DNA from: Bacteroidetes bacterium 46-16 | GTDB taxonomy: Bacteria > Bacteroidota > Bacteroidia > Chitinophagales > Chitinophagaceae | Assembly (NCBI GenBank): GCA_001897835.1 | Contig: MKUN01000035.1 | Coordinates: 67,629 to 131,628 of the forward strand | DNA length: 64,000 nucleotides | Reading direction: 5' to 3' | Shown here: positions 53,023-61,551 of the stretch, piece after piece | How the letters are laid out: each line of letters opens with the position of its first letter | Position numbering within the stretch: position 1 is the stretch's first letter | The notes under the pieces: model-generated | Seen by the model: only the letters and a program-made list of their open reading frames with translations | What the model was told of the DNA's origin: nothing | Databases searched by the model: none | Program-made: the position numbers and the translations under genes

Positions 53023-53670
53023 ATGTTTATGAAACAGAATTTTATTGTAATGGTAGCTAATAGTGCCCATGCTGTATTTGCCAGTCTTATTTGTGATCAA
53101 ATGGCTACATCAGCGAAAGCACGAGGTACGGGTATCGCAAAGCGTTCGCCTGAATATATTGCCGAAAAGATGACAGAAGGTAAAGCGGTAATTGCATTTG
53201 CCGGGGATGGCAACTGGGCTGGCTTTTGCTATATCGCGAGCTGGAGCCATGAAGAGTATGTTGCCAATTCGGGCCTGATCGTAGCACCGCAATATCGCAA
53301 GAGCGGGCTGGCCAAGGTGATCAAGCAAAAGATATTTGAACTGAGCAGGCAACGCTACCCGAATGCAAAGATATTTGGCCTCACTACCGGCCTTGCTGTT
53401 ATGAAGATCAATAGTGAGCTGGCTTATGAGCCAGTAACCTTTTCGCAACTGCCTAAGGACGATGCTTTCTGGAGTGGCTGTAAAAGCTGTGTGAACCACA
53501 GTATCCTGGAAAGTACCGGGCGAAAGAATTGCCTGTGTACGGCTATGCTTTATGATCCTAAAGATCACCAGCAGCCCACAGCGAATGCTGCCAACTTTAA
53601 AAAGCATGGTACAGGCATACGAACCTTTGCCAGGGAAAAGGCGAACCGCTTCCCTGAAATGGTTCGGTAA
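53023..53670 (+). CDS. GNAT family N-acetyltransferase, argA-like position in the arginine operon
   Basis: 215 residues. The GNAT core has the acetyl-CoA segment VANSGLIVAPQYRKSGLAKVIKQK and a Cys-rich C-terminal region (CKSCVNHSILESTGRKNCLC). In Bacteroidota this protein heads arginine operons and is taken as the acetyl- or succinyl-transferring N-acetylglutamate synthase. The ATG at 53023 (MFMKQN) or 53029 may be used. argC follows 73 bases later. Assignment to ArgA activity is by context. Confidence 0.75.
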   Translation: MFMKQNFIVMVANSAHAVFASLICDQMATSAKARGTGIAKRSPEYIAEKMTEGKAVIAFAGDGNWAGFCYIASWSHEEYVANSGLIVAPQYRKSGLAKVIKQKIFELSRQRYPNAKIFGLTTGLAVMKINSELAYEPVTFSQLPKDDAFWSGCKSCVNHSILESTGRKNCLCTAMLYDPKDHQQPTANAANFKKHGTGIRTFAREKANRFPEMVR

Positions 53671-53743
53671 CAGAGTATCATGAATTTTTTTAAGCAGGTT
53701 CGTTATCGTTCGGTAAACGACCATTCAAAATAATCAACAGGGC

Positions 53744-54721
53744 ATGAAGAGTAATATTAAGGCCGGTATCGTTGGAGCGGCAGGTTATACGGGTGGCGAA
53801 ACACTTCGCCTGTTACTGAACCACCCTTCAGCAGAAATTGTATTTGCGCACAGCAGGAGCCATGCAGGTGCGCCTGTATATGCGGTACATACAGACCTGC
53901 TGGGCGATACGGAATTGCAATTTACATCAGACCTGTCGGCCGATGTTGATGTGATATTCCTGTGTCTTGGGCATGGGGAGTCTAAACCCTTTTTAAACGA
54001 TCACCGCTTTGGCAAGGCAAAGATCATTGACCTGTCGCAGGATTTTCGTTTACGGGATACTGCGGCCTATGAAGAAGGCGCATTTGTATACGGGCTGCCG
54101 GAAGTGAATAAGGAACGCATCAGTAGGGCACAATATGTAGCCAACCCAGGTTGTTTTGCCACAGCGTTGCAACTGGCATTGCTGCCCCTTGCCGCAAAGG
54201 GCTTGTTGCAGGAAGTACATGTAACAGGCATTACGGGCTCTACCGGTGCAGGCCAGAAACTACAGGCAAGCACACACTTTAGCAGGAGGGAGAATAATAT
54301 TGAAGCATACAAAAGCCTGGCTCACCAGCATTTGAACGAGGTGATGGAAACCCTGTCATCCCTACAGACGGGTGCACGTAAGCTTAATTTTATCCCCTGG
54401 CGCGGCGACTTTACCCGGGGCATATATATATCGGCCTATACCGAATGCGGTCTTGACAAAGAGCAAGCTTATGAGCTTTACAGATCGTTCTATGCACCAG
54501 CGATATTTACGACCGTCAGTAGGGAAATGATCAACCTGAAACAGGTAGTGAATACCAATAAATGCCTCTTGCACCTGGAGTTGATCGATGACAAACTGGT
54601 GATACATGCCACTATCGATAACCTGCTGAAAGGGGCGGCCGGGCAGGCTGTTCAGAATATGAACCTCATGTTTGGACTCCCGGAAGATGAGGGATTAAAA
54701 TTGAAAGCGAACGTATTTTAA
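53744..54721 (+). CDS. argC: N-acetyl-gamma-glutamyl-phosphate reductase
   Basis: Reduces N-acylglutamyl phosphate to the semialdehyde in arginine synthesis. 325 residues; Rossmann loop GIVGAAGYTGGETLRLL (8-24), catalytic Cys in VANPGCFATALQL (about 137), and the later GAGQKLQAS and GDFTRGIYIS segments. Length and start agree with the family. Cotranscribed with the GNAT gene upstream and argD downstream (14-base gap). Confidence 0.95.
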   Translation: MKSNIKAGIVGAAGYTGGETLRLLLNHPSAEIVFAHSRSHAGAPVYAVHTDLLGDTELQFTSDLSADVDVIFLCLGHGESKPFLNDHRFGKAKIIDLSQDFRLRDTAAYEEGAFVYGLPEVNKERISRAQYVANPGCFATALQLALLPLAAKGLLQEVHVTGITGSTGAGQKLQASTHFSRRENNIEAYKSLAHQHLNEVMETLSSLQTGARKLNFIPWRGDFTRGIYISAYTECGLDKEQAYELYRSFYAPAIFTTVSREMINLKQVVNTNKCLLHLELIDDKLVIHATIDNLLKGAAGQAVQNMNLMFGLPEDEGLKLKANVF

Positions 54722-54735
54722 AAAAGGAATTAACG

Positions 54736-55899
54736 ATGCAATTATTTGATGTTTACCCACTTAATGATATTACCATTGTAAAAGGCGAAGGCTCTTACGT
54801 ATGGGATGATAAAGGACAGCGGTACCTGGATATGTATGGCGGTCATGCTGTGATCTCCATAGGCCATGCACATCCCATGTATGTGCAGGCTATAACAGAA
54901 CAATTGAATAAAATAGGCTTTTATTCCAATTCTGTAAAAATACCCTTGCAGGCAGAGCTGGCCAAGCAATTGGGCGAGGTGTCGGGGAAAGAGGATTATA
55001 AGCTATTCCTCTGTAATTCGGGTGCTGAGGCTAATGAGAACGCAATCAAGCTGGCATCATTCCATACAGGAAGGAGCAAAATAGTAGCCTTCTCCAAAGC
55101 CTTCCACGGGCGCACTTCGCTGGCCGTTGCTGCCACCGATAATAAAACAATTGTGGCCCCGGTCAACAGTACGGATAATGTCACATTCCTTCCTTTTAAC
55201 GATGTGGCTGCACTGGAACAACACTTTGCGCAGCATGGCAAGGATACGGCTGCCGTTATCGTGGAAAGTATACAAGGCGTGGGTGGTATCAATATGGCCA
55301 GTGCTAACTTCCTGCAAGCTATTCGCACCTTGTGCGATGAGCATGGTGCAGTATGTATAGCCGATGAGGTGCAGTGTGGCTATGGCCGGAGCGGCAGTTT
55401 CTTTGCTTTCGATCATGCAGGCGTAGCCGCCGATATATACACAATGGCAAAAGGCATGGGTAATGGTTTCCCGGTTGGTGGTATAGTGATAGCCCCGCAC
55501 ATTAAAGCATCGCATGGCATGCTGGGCACCACCTTTGGTGGCAACCACCTGGCCTGTGCTGCGGCTATCGCTGTGCTGGATGTAATGCAGTCGGAGCGAC
55601 TCATGAAGCATGCGGTTGAAATAGGAAAGTATTTAATGGATGAATTGCGGTCAATGGACGGGATACATAATGTGCGCGGCCGCGGCCTGATGATCGGTTT
55701 TGATGTGGCGGATGAGTACAAAACATTACGCAGCCATATGCTGCATCAGCATCATGTATTTACAGGCGTGGCCAAACCGAGTGTGATACGCCTGTTGCCG
55801 GCCTTGAACTTAACAAAGGAGCAGGCAGACGAGTATTTGACCGTGATGAGACGATCTTTAAAAGAGTTAGCACCGGCAGAGCAGGTGGCTGCTGTATAG
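54736..55899 (+). CDS. argD: Acetylornithine (or succinylornithine) aminotransferase
   Basis: PLP enzyme that transaminates the N-acylglutamate semialdehyde. 387 residues; PLP site Lys in IYTMAKGMGNGFPVGG, the Asp in VCIADEVQCGYGRSG, and NSGAEANENAIKLA near the N-terminus. The acyl group used (acetyl or succinyl) cannot be read from sequence; some Bacteroidota use succinyl intermediates. Between argC and argB. Confidence 0.94.
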   Translation: MQLFDVYPLNDITIVKGEGSYVWDDKGQRYLDMYGGHAVISIGHAHPMYVQAITEQLNKIGFYSNSVKIPLQAELAKQLGEVSGKEDYKLFLCNSGAEANENAIKLASFHTGRSKIVAFSKAFHGRTSLAVAATDNKTIVAPVNSTDNVTFLPFNDVAALEQHFAQHGKDTAAVIVESIQGVGGINMASANFLQAIRTLCDEHGAVCIADEVQCGYGRSGSFFAFDHAGVAADIYTMAKGMGNGFPVGGIVIAPHIKASHGMLGTTFGGNHLACAAAIAVLDVMQSERLMKHAVEIGKYLMDELRSMDGIHNVRGRGLMIGFDVADEYKTLRSHMLHQHHVFTGVAKPSVIRLLPALNLTKEQADEYLTVMRRSLKELAPAEQVAAV

Positions 55900-55918
55900 T
55901 GATACTAAAAGAAATAAA

Positions 55919-56716
55919 ATGAAAGAAGAAGTATTGATCGTGAAAATTGGGGGTAATATCATTGACGATGCGCATAAACTGGATGCGTTCCTGGATGATT
56001 TTGCCGGTATAGAAGGGCCGAAGATACTGGTGCATGGAGGTGGCAAGGTGGCAACAGCCATCGGTGCGCAATTGGGCCTTGAACCTCAGTACGTGGATGG
56101 ACGGAGAATAACGGATAAAGAAACCTTATCGCTGGTGACCATGGTATATGGCGGCCTGGTGAATAAAAATATGGTAGCTGCCCTGCAAAGCCGTAATTGT
56201 AATGCCATAGGGCTTACGGGCGCAGACGGCAACATGGTGCGGGCAAGCAAACGCCCGGTGAAAGAAGTGGATTATGGCTATGTAGGGGATGTGGGCAGCG
56301 ATGGTGTGAACAGTGCTTTATTAAGCATGATGCTTGATAGCGGGCTGGTACCGGTAATTGCCCCCCTGACCCACAATGGTAGCGGGGATATGCTGAATAC
56401 CAATGCAGATACTATGTCGCGGGAGATAGCCTGCGCTCTGGCGACCACGATGCAGGTAAAGCTGATCTATTGTTTTGAGCAGAAAGGCTTGTTGCGGGAT
56501 ATGCACGATGAGCATAGCATCATCCCCCGTGTGGATAGTGCTTTGTTCGATGAACTGAAAAAAGATGGTGTCGTATCGGGAGGTATGATACCCAAGCTGG
56601 AAAATGCACTACAAGCTGCCCGGCAACAGGTGTCCATGGTCGTTATCGGTCATGCCGCTGAGCTCACAGGGTTGATAGCCGGTAAGGCCGGAACACGTTT
56701 GACCAATACAAATTGA
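55919..56716 (+). CDS. argB: Acetylglutamate kinase
   Basis: Phosphorylates N-acetyl- (or N-succinyl-) glutamate. 265 residues; the kinase pattern KIGGNIIDD, LVHGGGKVATAIG, VDGRRITDKETL and GGMIPKLENALQA is conserved. Last gene of the operon as seen here; it converges on the FAD-dependent monooxygenase gene with five bases between. argG, argF, argE and argH are not in the window. Confidence 0.95.
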   Translation: MKEEVLIVKIGGNIIDDAHKLDAFLDDFAGIEGPKILVHGGGKVATAIGAQLGLEPQYVDGRRITDKETLSLVTMVYGGLVNKNMVAALQSRNCNAIGLTGADGNMVRASKRPVKEVDYGYVGDVGSDGVNSALLSMMLDSGLVPVIAPLTHNGSGDMLNTNADTMSREIACALATTMQVKLIYCFEQKGLLRDMHDEHSIIPRVDSALFDELKKDGVVSGGMIPKLENALQAARQQVSMVVIGHAAELTGLIAGKAGTRLTNTN

Positions 56717-56721
56717 TTCTA

Positions 56722-57879
56722 CTACTGCAGATCGTGATCATTGAAAAAGCTCACCATATCCTGCAACGCATGTTCACTATGCATCCGCTCCCCGTTATCC
56801 AGCGATTCTTGTGCCATCAGCGCAGCTCGTTTGCGCATATTGGTTTCATAAACGGAAATGGCTTCAGGCAAAGAGTTGTAAGTCTCGCCAGCCAGGCATT
56901 CGCTAAGTTCCAAAGCATCAAGCATTGCCATATTGACGCCTTCACCTGCAAAGGGTGGCATCAGGTGTGCCGCATCACCGATTAAGGTAAGATTGGGAAG
57001 TGTTTCCCAGCTTTGGTCTGTAGGCATACAATACACGGGGACCGGCATTAAAGGTGTTTCAGCATGCTCCAGCAGTTGGTGCCAGACCGTAGACCACCCC
57101 AAAAAATCATTTTTGAACCATGACAGGATATGGGCTTTGTCAGCCAGGTTCTTTAAGCTATGCTCACCTGTTTTGTAAGAAATATAAAAAGACATACTAC
57201 CATCGCCTTTTGAAGCCACTATAAAACACTTACCACCACCATAGGCCATTATCTTCCCGCCCTTCAGCAATTCATAAATATGGGGTGCCGTTTGCTCCGG
57301 ATCATGAACACTGCCTAGTAGACCCGATATGCCGGTGTAAAAGGGCTTTATGGCCGTGATGTAGGGACGGATCCGGGAATTAGCACCATCCGCACCTATT
57401 ACGATATCCGCATAGGCCGAAGCATTATTTTTAAAATGCAATAGCCAGCCATCGCCCTGTCTTTCGGCCGAAATGAACTGGCTGTCCCATACGACCGTAT
57501 CTTCCTGCAGAGACTTTAATAACAACATTCTTAGCGGTCCGCGGTCGATCTCCGGGCGAAAATGTTCATTTCCAAAATCTGCTTCCGGCTTAGCCTCATG
57601 GTCTGAGAAAAATATTTCGGCATGTTCGTTTACAATGGTCATCCTGTCAGCACCGGGCCGGTAGTGTTGCTTAAATGCCGCTAACAGGCCAGCCTGCTTT
57701 AACGCTTTTAAACCGGATTCTTCATGCAGGTCGAGTGTTGTGCCCTGCACACGGGCATCTTTATTAATGTCCCTTTCATACACCTTTACCGCTACTCCTT
57801 TCATTTGCAGCAGGCGGGCCAGTGTTAAGCCCCCCGGCCCCCCGCCTACGATGGCTATTTTTTTGTTTTGTAATAACAT
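56722..57879 (-). CDS. Tet(X)-like FAD-dependent monooxygenase
   Basis: 385 residues closely resembling the tetracycline-inactivating monooxygenases Tet(X): KKIAIVGGGPGGLTLARLLQ (FAD ADP loop), YERDINKDARVQGTTLDLHEESG, DTVVWDSQF and GDAAHLMPPFAGEGVN. Tet(X)-family proteins hydroxylate tetracyclines, but related proteins oxidise other aromatic compounds, so resistance is not proven. Preceded on the same strand by an AraC regulator gene (65-base gap). Confidence 0.85.
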   Translation of the reverse strand: MLLQNKKIAIVGGGPGGLTLARLLQMKGVAVKVYERDINKDARVQGTTLDLHEESGLKALKQAGLLAAFKQHYRPGADRMTIVNEHAEIFFSDHEAKPEADFGNEHFRPEIDRGPLRMLLLKSLQEDTVVWDSQFISAERQGDGWLLHFKNNASAYADIVIGADGANSRIRPYITAIKPFYTGISGLLGSVHDPEQTAPHIYELLKGGKIMAYGGGKCFIVASKGDGSMSFYISYKTGEHSLKNLADKAHILSWFKNDFLGWSTVWHQLLEHAETPLMPVPVYCMPTDQSWETLPNLTLIGDAAHLMPPFAGEGVNMAMLDALELSECLAGETYNSLPEAISVYETNMRKRAALMAQESLDNGERMHSEHALQDMVSFFNDHDLQ

Positions 57880-57944
57880 GATCTTGCTTCTTTAACTTTT
57901 ACGAAGCAAAATTGAGACGAAGAGAAATAACGAAATAGTAAAAA

Positions 57945-58709
57945 TCAGTCGTTTTTATGAGGAAAGGTTTTGATGGCCGTAATGTTAACGAATTGGCCAT
58001 CTTTGTTTTTGCTCAGTTCTTTTGGTGTTACACCGGCGTACTTTTTGATCTCCTTAATGAAATGATTTTGATCGGTGAAATTCTGTTCCGGGAATAGCTT
58101 GCCATCACTGATTTGTTTGAACGAGGCCCCGAAACGGAGGATATTGCAATATGTTTTGAGCGAAATACCAAACTGCTGATTGAAGTAGCGATTGATTTGG
58201 CGGCTACTCCAAAATACCTGCTCGGCAAGTTCTTTTACCGTGATCGATCCTTCTGAAGCGTAGATAAGCTCAAATAGTTTCTTTTTCCGGTCGTCGATAT
58301 TTTCATGTTGAGCATCCCGGATCTTTTGAGTAGCCTTATAGCTAAAGCTTTCAAGATCGTTGGTGTCGTCCCCGTCAAATTGCCAAAAGTCATTTGTATT
58401 ACTTTTTCCTTCGTTCAATACATCCCGCACCGAATCTCCCAATAAATACTCAACCGCCGGTAATTTGAAGCCGATCGAGAACATTTTTGTACCGGCAACG
58501 ATCTTTACCTGGCTTGGTTCTGTGTCAATGCCCCTGATCACTATTTCCCAGTTTGTTGAGTTTGTTTTCATCACGATCAGGTCAACCATGCCATTAGGTA
58601 ATACAGTTGCCGGGATATCTTCCCCGGTTTTGTTCTCGAGCATCCAGAAGCTGTGAACAAAATGAGCAATTGAGTTATCCGGCAGTGCCGACTTGATATT
58701 GAGTTTCAT
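57945..58709 (-). CDS. AraC family regulator next to the Tet(X)-like gene
   Basis: 254 residues from ATG 58709. The C-terminal HTH part reads TVKELAEQVFWSSRQINRYFNQQFGISLKTYCNILRF and FTDQNHFIKEIKKYAGVTPKEL. The N-terminal half resembles the DUF6597-type sensor domain (MLENKTGEDIPATVLPNGMVDLIV). Likely regulates the downstream monooxygenase. A start at 58760 would add 17 residues. Confidence 0.88.
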   Translation of the reverse strand: MKLNIKSALPDNSIAHFVHSFWMLENKTGEDIPATVLPNGMVDLIVMKTNSTNWEIVIRGIDTEPSQVKIVAGTKMFSIGFKLPAVEYLLGDSVRDVLNEGKSNTNDFWQFDGDDTNDLESFSYKATQKIRDAQHENIDDRKKKLFELIYASEGSITVKELAEQVFWSSRQINRYFNQQFGISLKTYCNILRFGASFKQISDGKLFPEQNFTDQNHFIKEIKKYAGVTPKELSKNKDGQFVNITAIKTFPHKND

Positions 58710-58813
58710 GATTGCATGCAATAACTGGAAATCATTGCTAAGATAACAGGCAGGAACCATCTTTATCAAGTAAGGCCATCAAAAAAACTGCCTGAGCAGG
58801 AACCGGTGCTGTT

Positions 58814-58845
58814 TTTGCATAGGATGCCCTAATGTGATATTTTTG
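58814..58845 (+). promoter_or_regulatory. Promoter of the TPR-Arr gene
   Basis: TTTG (58814-58817), 20 bases, TATTTTTG (58838-58845). An ideal Bacteroidota promoter, 45 bases before the ATG at 58891. Confidence 0.85.
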
Positions 58846-58890
58846 AAGGATAAGAAGTATTACCGATAAATAAAAGCCAATATTTTAAGC

Positions 58891-59634
58891 ATGGAATTCA
58901 ATGCAAATAATCCTGTGGTGAAGCTATGCCTCCGGGGCATGGCTATGGAAGAAAATGCTAATCCAGGAGAAGCAGGCAAACTGTTTCTGCAAGCCTGGGA
59001 AGAAGCGACGGATGACTTTGAAAAATTCATCGCAGCTTTTTATGTTGCCCGGCAACAAAAAGATACCGGGGATAAATTGAAGTGGTACGAGACGGCGCTG
59101 CACCTCGCATTAAGCATCAATAACGATGCGGTACAGGCGGCTTTTGCACCGCTTTATGTACATATTGCCCAATGTTACGAAGACCTGGGCGATGCCAATA
59201 ATGCAAAAAAGAATAATGAGCTGGCAGGCTCCTGCACGAGCAAGCCATCAGATAAGGGCCCCTTTTATCATGGCACGAAGGCAGCACTGCAGATGGGCGA
59301 TATGCTCACAGCCGGCTGGGGATCAAATTATAAGGCCGACCTCGTAATGAACCATGTCTATTTTACGGCCCTGGTGAACGGGGCGGGGCTAGCCGCAGAA
59401 TTAGCGAAAGGAGATGGACAGGGCCGCGTTTATATGGTTGAACCAACGGGTGACTTTGAAAACGATCCGAACGTGACGAATAATAAATTCCCCGGCAACC
59501 CTACACGCTCTTACCGTACCGATGCCCCGCTGAAGGTGATCAGTGAAATAACAGACTGGGCGAAACAAACACCCGAAGATTTACGCAAATGGCGGGAAAG
59601 GCTGGGTAATAATAAAGGGGAGATCATTAATTGA
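58891..59634 (+). CDS. arr: TPR-like domain fused to rifampin ADP-ribosyltransferase (Arr)
   Basis: 247 residues. The N-terminal 115 are a helical TPR-like module (AGKLFLQAWEEATDDFEKFIA, YVHIAQCYEDLGDANNAKKNN), and the C-terminal 130 are Arr: GPFYHGTKAALQMGDML, NHVYFTAL, GRVYMVEPTGDFENDPNVT and KFPGNPTRSYR. Arr modifies the ansa-chain hydroxyl of rifampin with ADP-ribose and inactivates it. Catalytic His, Tyr and Asp of the family are kept. Stand-alone Arr proteins are about 140 residues, so the N-terminal fusion is extra. Confidence 0.88.
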   Translation: MEFNANNPVVKLCLRGMAMEENANPGEAGKLFLQAWEEATDDFEKFIAAFYVARQQKDTGDKLKWYETALHLALSINNDAVQAAFAPLYVHIAQCYEDLGDANNAKKNNELAGSCTSKPSDKGPFYHGTKAALQMGDMLTAGWGSNYKADLVMNHVYFTALVNGAGLAAELAKGDGQGRVYMVEPTGDFENDPNVTNNKFPGNPTRSYRTDAPLKVISEITDWAKQTPEDLRKWRERLGNNKGEIIN

Positions 59635-59660
59635 TCGATAGGCCGGACAAGCATAATATT

Positions 59661-59690
59661 AAAAAAAGCCACGCAATTGCGTGGCTTTTT
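59661..59690 (+). terminator. Terminator after the arr gene
   Basis: AAAAAGCCACGCAATTGCGTGGCTTTTT is a fully palindromic 28-base terminator within these bounds, with A7 before and T5 after. Confidence 0.92.
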
Positions 59691-60022
59691 GTGAACCCTG
59701 TGGTACAAAACTCGAACCATTTTTTAGCGGATTTAAAGCTGTTGACCGATATTTCAGCAACATAATAAACTGGCTTTCAGTATGGCATTGTGATTTGGCA
59801 GACGCATCGCCTTACTGATGTACGTAATTTTTTAAAATCAATATGTAGTGCAGAAGCCTGCAAAATATCAATCAATAAATGCCACAGTCTGTTGTACGGA
59901 AACGGATGCCGGGATATGTGATCGGTGGAAATCCGATTACGGACAAGTGGCTGTACCGCTTCCCGCACAGCGGCGTTCCGCCTACGGGGGAAAGGTATGC
60001 CGATGTGCCGCCTGGGAGGGCT
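59691..60022. other. Boundary region with no confident gene
   Basis: 332 bases between the arr terminator and the ThiF gene. A plus-strand ORF 59879-60115 (78 residues, MPQSVVRKRMPG) exists but overlaps the ThiF 3' end antisense by 93 bases and has no recognisable domain. Part is richer in G+C than both sides. The edge of the mobile element probably falls here; no attachment site was recognised. Confidence 0.4.
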
Positions 60023-60828
60023 TTAGGCGACCTTTATCGGTTGGGTAGTGAAGTTGTCAAGGTTATGAAAGAAGCCTTTATTTTCGGTCATTCCGTGACG
60101 GAAAAGGTTCCATAGCAGGGAACAACCCATTTGGGCAAGGGAGGAATTAATGTACAAGTCTTGCTTTTCCAATGCTTCAGCCAGTGAACAGCTTGGCGTA
60201 TTATCTGTTTCTTCAGACCGTTTCAGCAGTTCGCCATATTCATCTGTAATAAATGGGAGGCTTGCCACCGCCTGATATTTTTCAGACTTTGGTTGCTTGA
60301 TACTGCCGATAGTGGATAGCAGTACCTGCCCTGTGGATTGGCTATTGCCGAAATCCATCCAGTATTTGGCTTGGTTGCGGTATGCCCTGTTATTATTTAG
60401 CCCTTTAAGTATTTCAGCTATTTCAAACCGTGCTTTCACGCTGTCAACGCATGAGATGTAAATACCTGCCTGTGCGTGTTCGGGCAGCCTGTCTAAACTA
60501 TCCCTCTCAAACTTTGCGGTTTCAGCTTTCCAGTTCGTGCCAGCCCATCTGTTGGAACGGTTTATCAGGCAACGGACTTATACAGCCCTACTTCACATTC
60601 GGCAAACCGTTGTCTGCCTAAATTGGCATCTGTTACTATATCATCATCCCAAAGCCTGACCGCTATCCCTGCATGTCCTAATTCATTCAGGCTATAATTC
60701 ATTTCTACCAATGCGGTCAGCACCTTTGAACCTGTGCCTCCAGCTCCTATAAGGTTTACCTCAATGGGGTTGGTGGGAGCGATTAGGTCATTGTCTGTAA
60801 AGTGTACCTTTATTTTATCCGTTTTCAT
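60023..60828 (-). pseudogene. PRTRC system ThiF-like protein, interrupted by a one-base frameshift
   Basis: The first 87 residues (60565-60828) are MKTDKIKVHFTDNDL with VNLIGAGGTGSKVLTALVE, a ThiF/E1 Rossmann start, and stop at ...YKSVA followed by TGA. Restoring one C in GCCTGATAAACC at 60567 re-opens the frame as LINRSNRWAGTNWKAE and continues to the natural end at 60023, including GIYISCVDS and CSLAEALEKQ. So a single-base deletion or a sequencing error. ATGA overlap with gene B above. The protein would adenylate a carboxyl terminus, but this is unproven in PRTRC. Confidence 0.85.
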
Positions 60829-61541
60829 CTTAGTATATTTTTTATTGTTCTGCCTGTTTTTTTCAATACGTCTTTTGGAAATGGCTCACCTGTTTTTCGC
60901 AGCTTCTTCCATAAACTAACACAGTTGCCTTGTATTGGGTCATGGTTTTGCATCAGGTGGCTGAAATAGCTGTTAAAGAAATAGGCTTCCCATGCGGCTG
61001 TAAATTCCTCCAATGATGCTGACCTTCTAATATTGACATCCACCGTACCCATACATACGCTTCCCTCCGCATATACATTGAAAAATGGAGCATGATAAAG
61101 TGGCGTGTTTTCGGTGGGTTTCCTGTCGCTTTTTAAGGCATAAACATGCAGCTTTTCTTTGTTGGCTATCCAAAGTAAAGCGGGTACACCTGCCATACCG
61201 TTTGAAATGCCTAAACCTTCAACGAAAAAGAGATTTTTACAGGTCGCCTTTGTAAACCACATCACAAAGCCGTTTTCTGAAGGGTCTGTGTAAAGGATAT
61301 TTGAAGCAATGATGCCTTTAGGCTTCAGAAAAGCCTTACAGCCTTCTCTTGCTGTGTCCAAAGCCTTTGACAAACGCTGTGCTTCCTTAATGGTTAAGGG
61401 ATGGGCATTAATAGGATTGCCATTCTTATCCATATCAAAATATTCTACATAGACTTCTGCGTTCATTCCTTTTGCTTCATAAAATACCAAAGCCGTTTTA
61501 GGATGGTAAAGTGTGCCGATATTTTCCATTACATCTTTCAT
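60825..61541 (-). CDS. PRTRC system protein B
   Basis: 238 residues with the family segments FYEAKGMNAEVYVEYFD, IASNILYTDPSENGFVMWFT, LFFVEGLGISNGMAGVPALLWI and FNVYAEGSVCMGTVDV. Of unknown biochemical role; constant in PRTRC cassettes. Overlaps the ThiF start (ATGA) and lies 10 bases after the 384-residue gene. Confidence 0.88.
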   Translation of the reverse strand: MKDVMENIGTLYHPKTALVFYEAKGMNAEVYVEYFDMDKNGNPINAHPLTIKEAQRLSKALDTAREGCKAFLKPKGIIASNILYTDPSENGFVMWFTKATCKNLFFVEGLGISNGMAGVPALLWIANKEKLHVYALKSDRKPTENTPLYHAPFFNVYAEGSVCMGTVDVNIRRSASLEEFTAAWEAYFFNSYFSHLMQNHDPIQGNCVSLWKKLRKTGEPFPKDVLKKTGRTIKNILR

Positions 61542-61551
61542 GGTAATTACT

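Noticed and set aside
53680-53733. ORF of 17 residues between the GNAT and argC genes
   Set aside because: Too short for evidence. Could be a relic of a deleted gene, but no similarity is visible.
59879-60115. Plus-strand ORF of 78 residues at the island edge
   Set aside because: Overlaps the ThiF gene antisense by 93 bases and has no recognisable domain or promoter. Kept only as a note in the boundary region.
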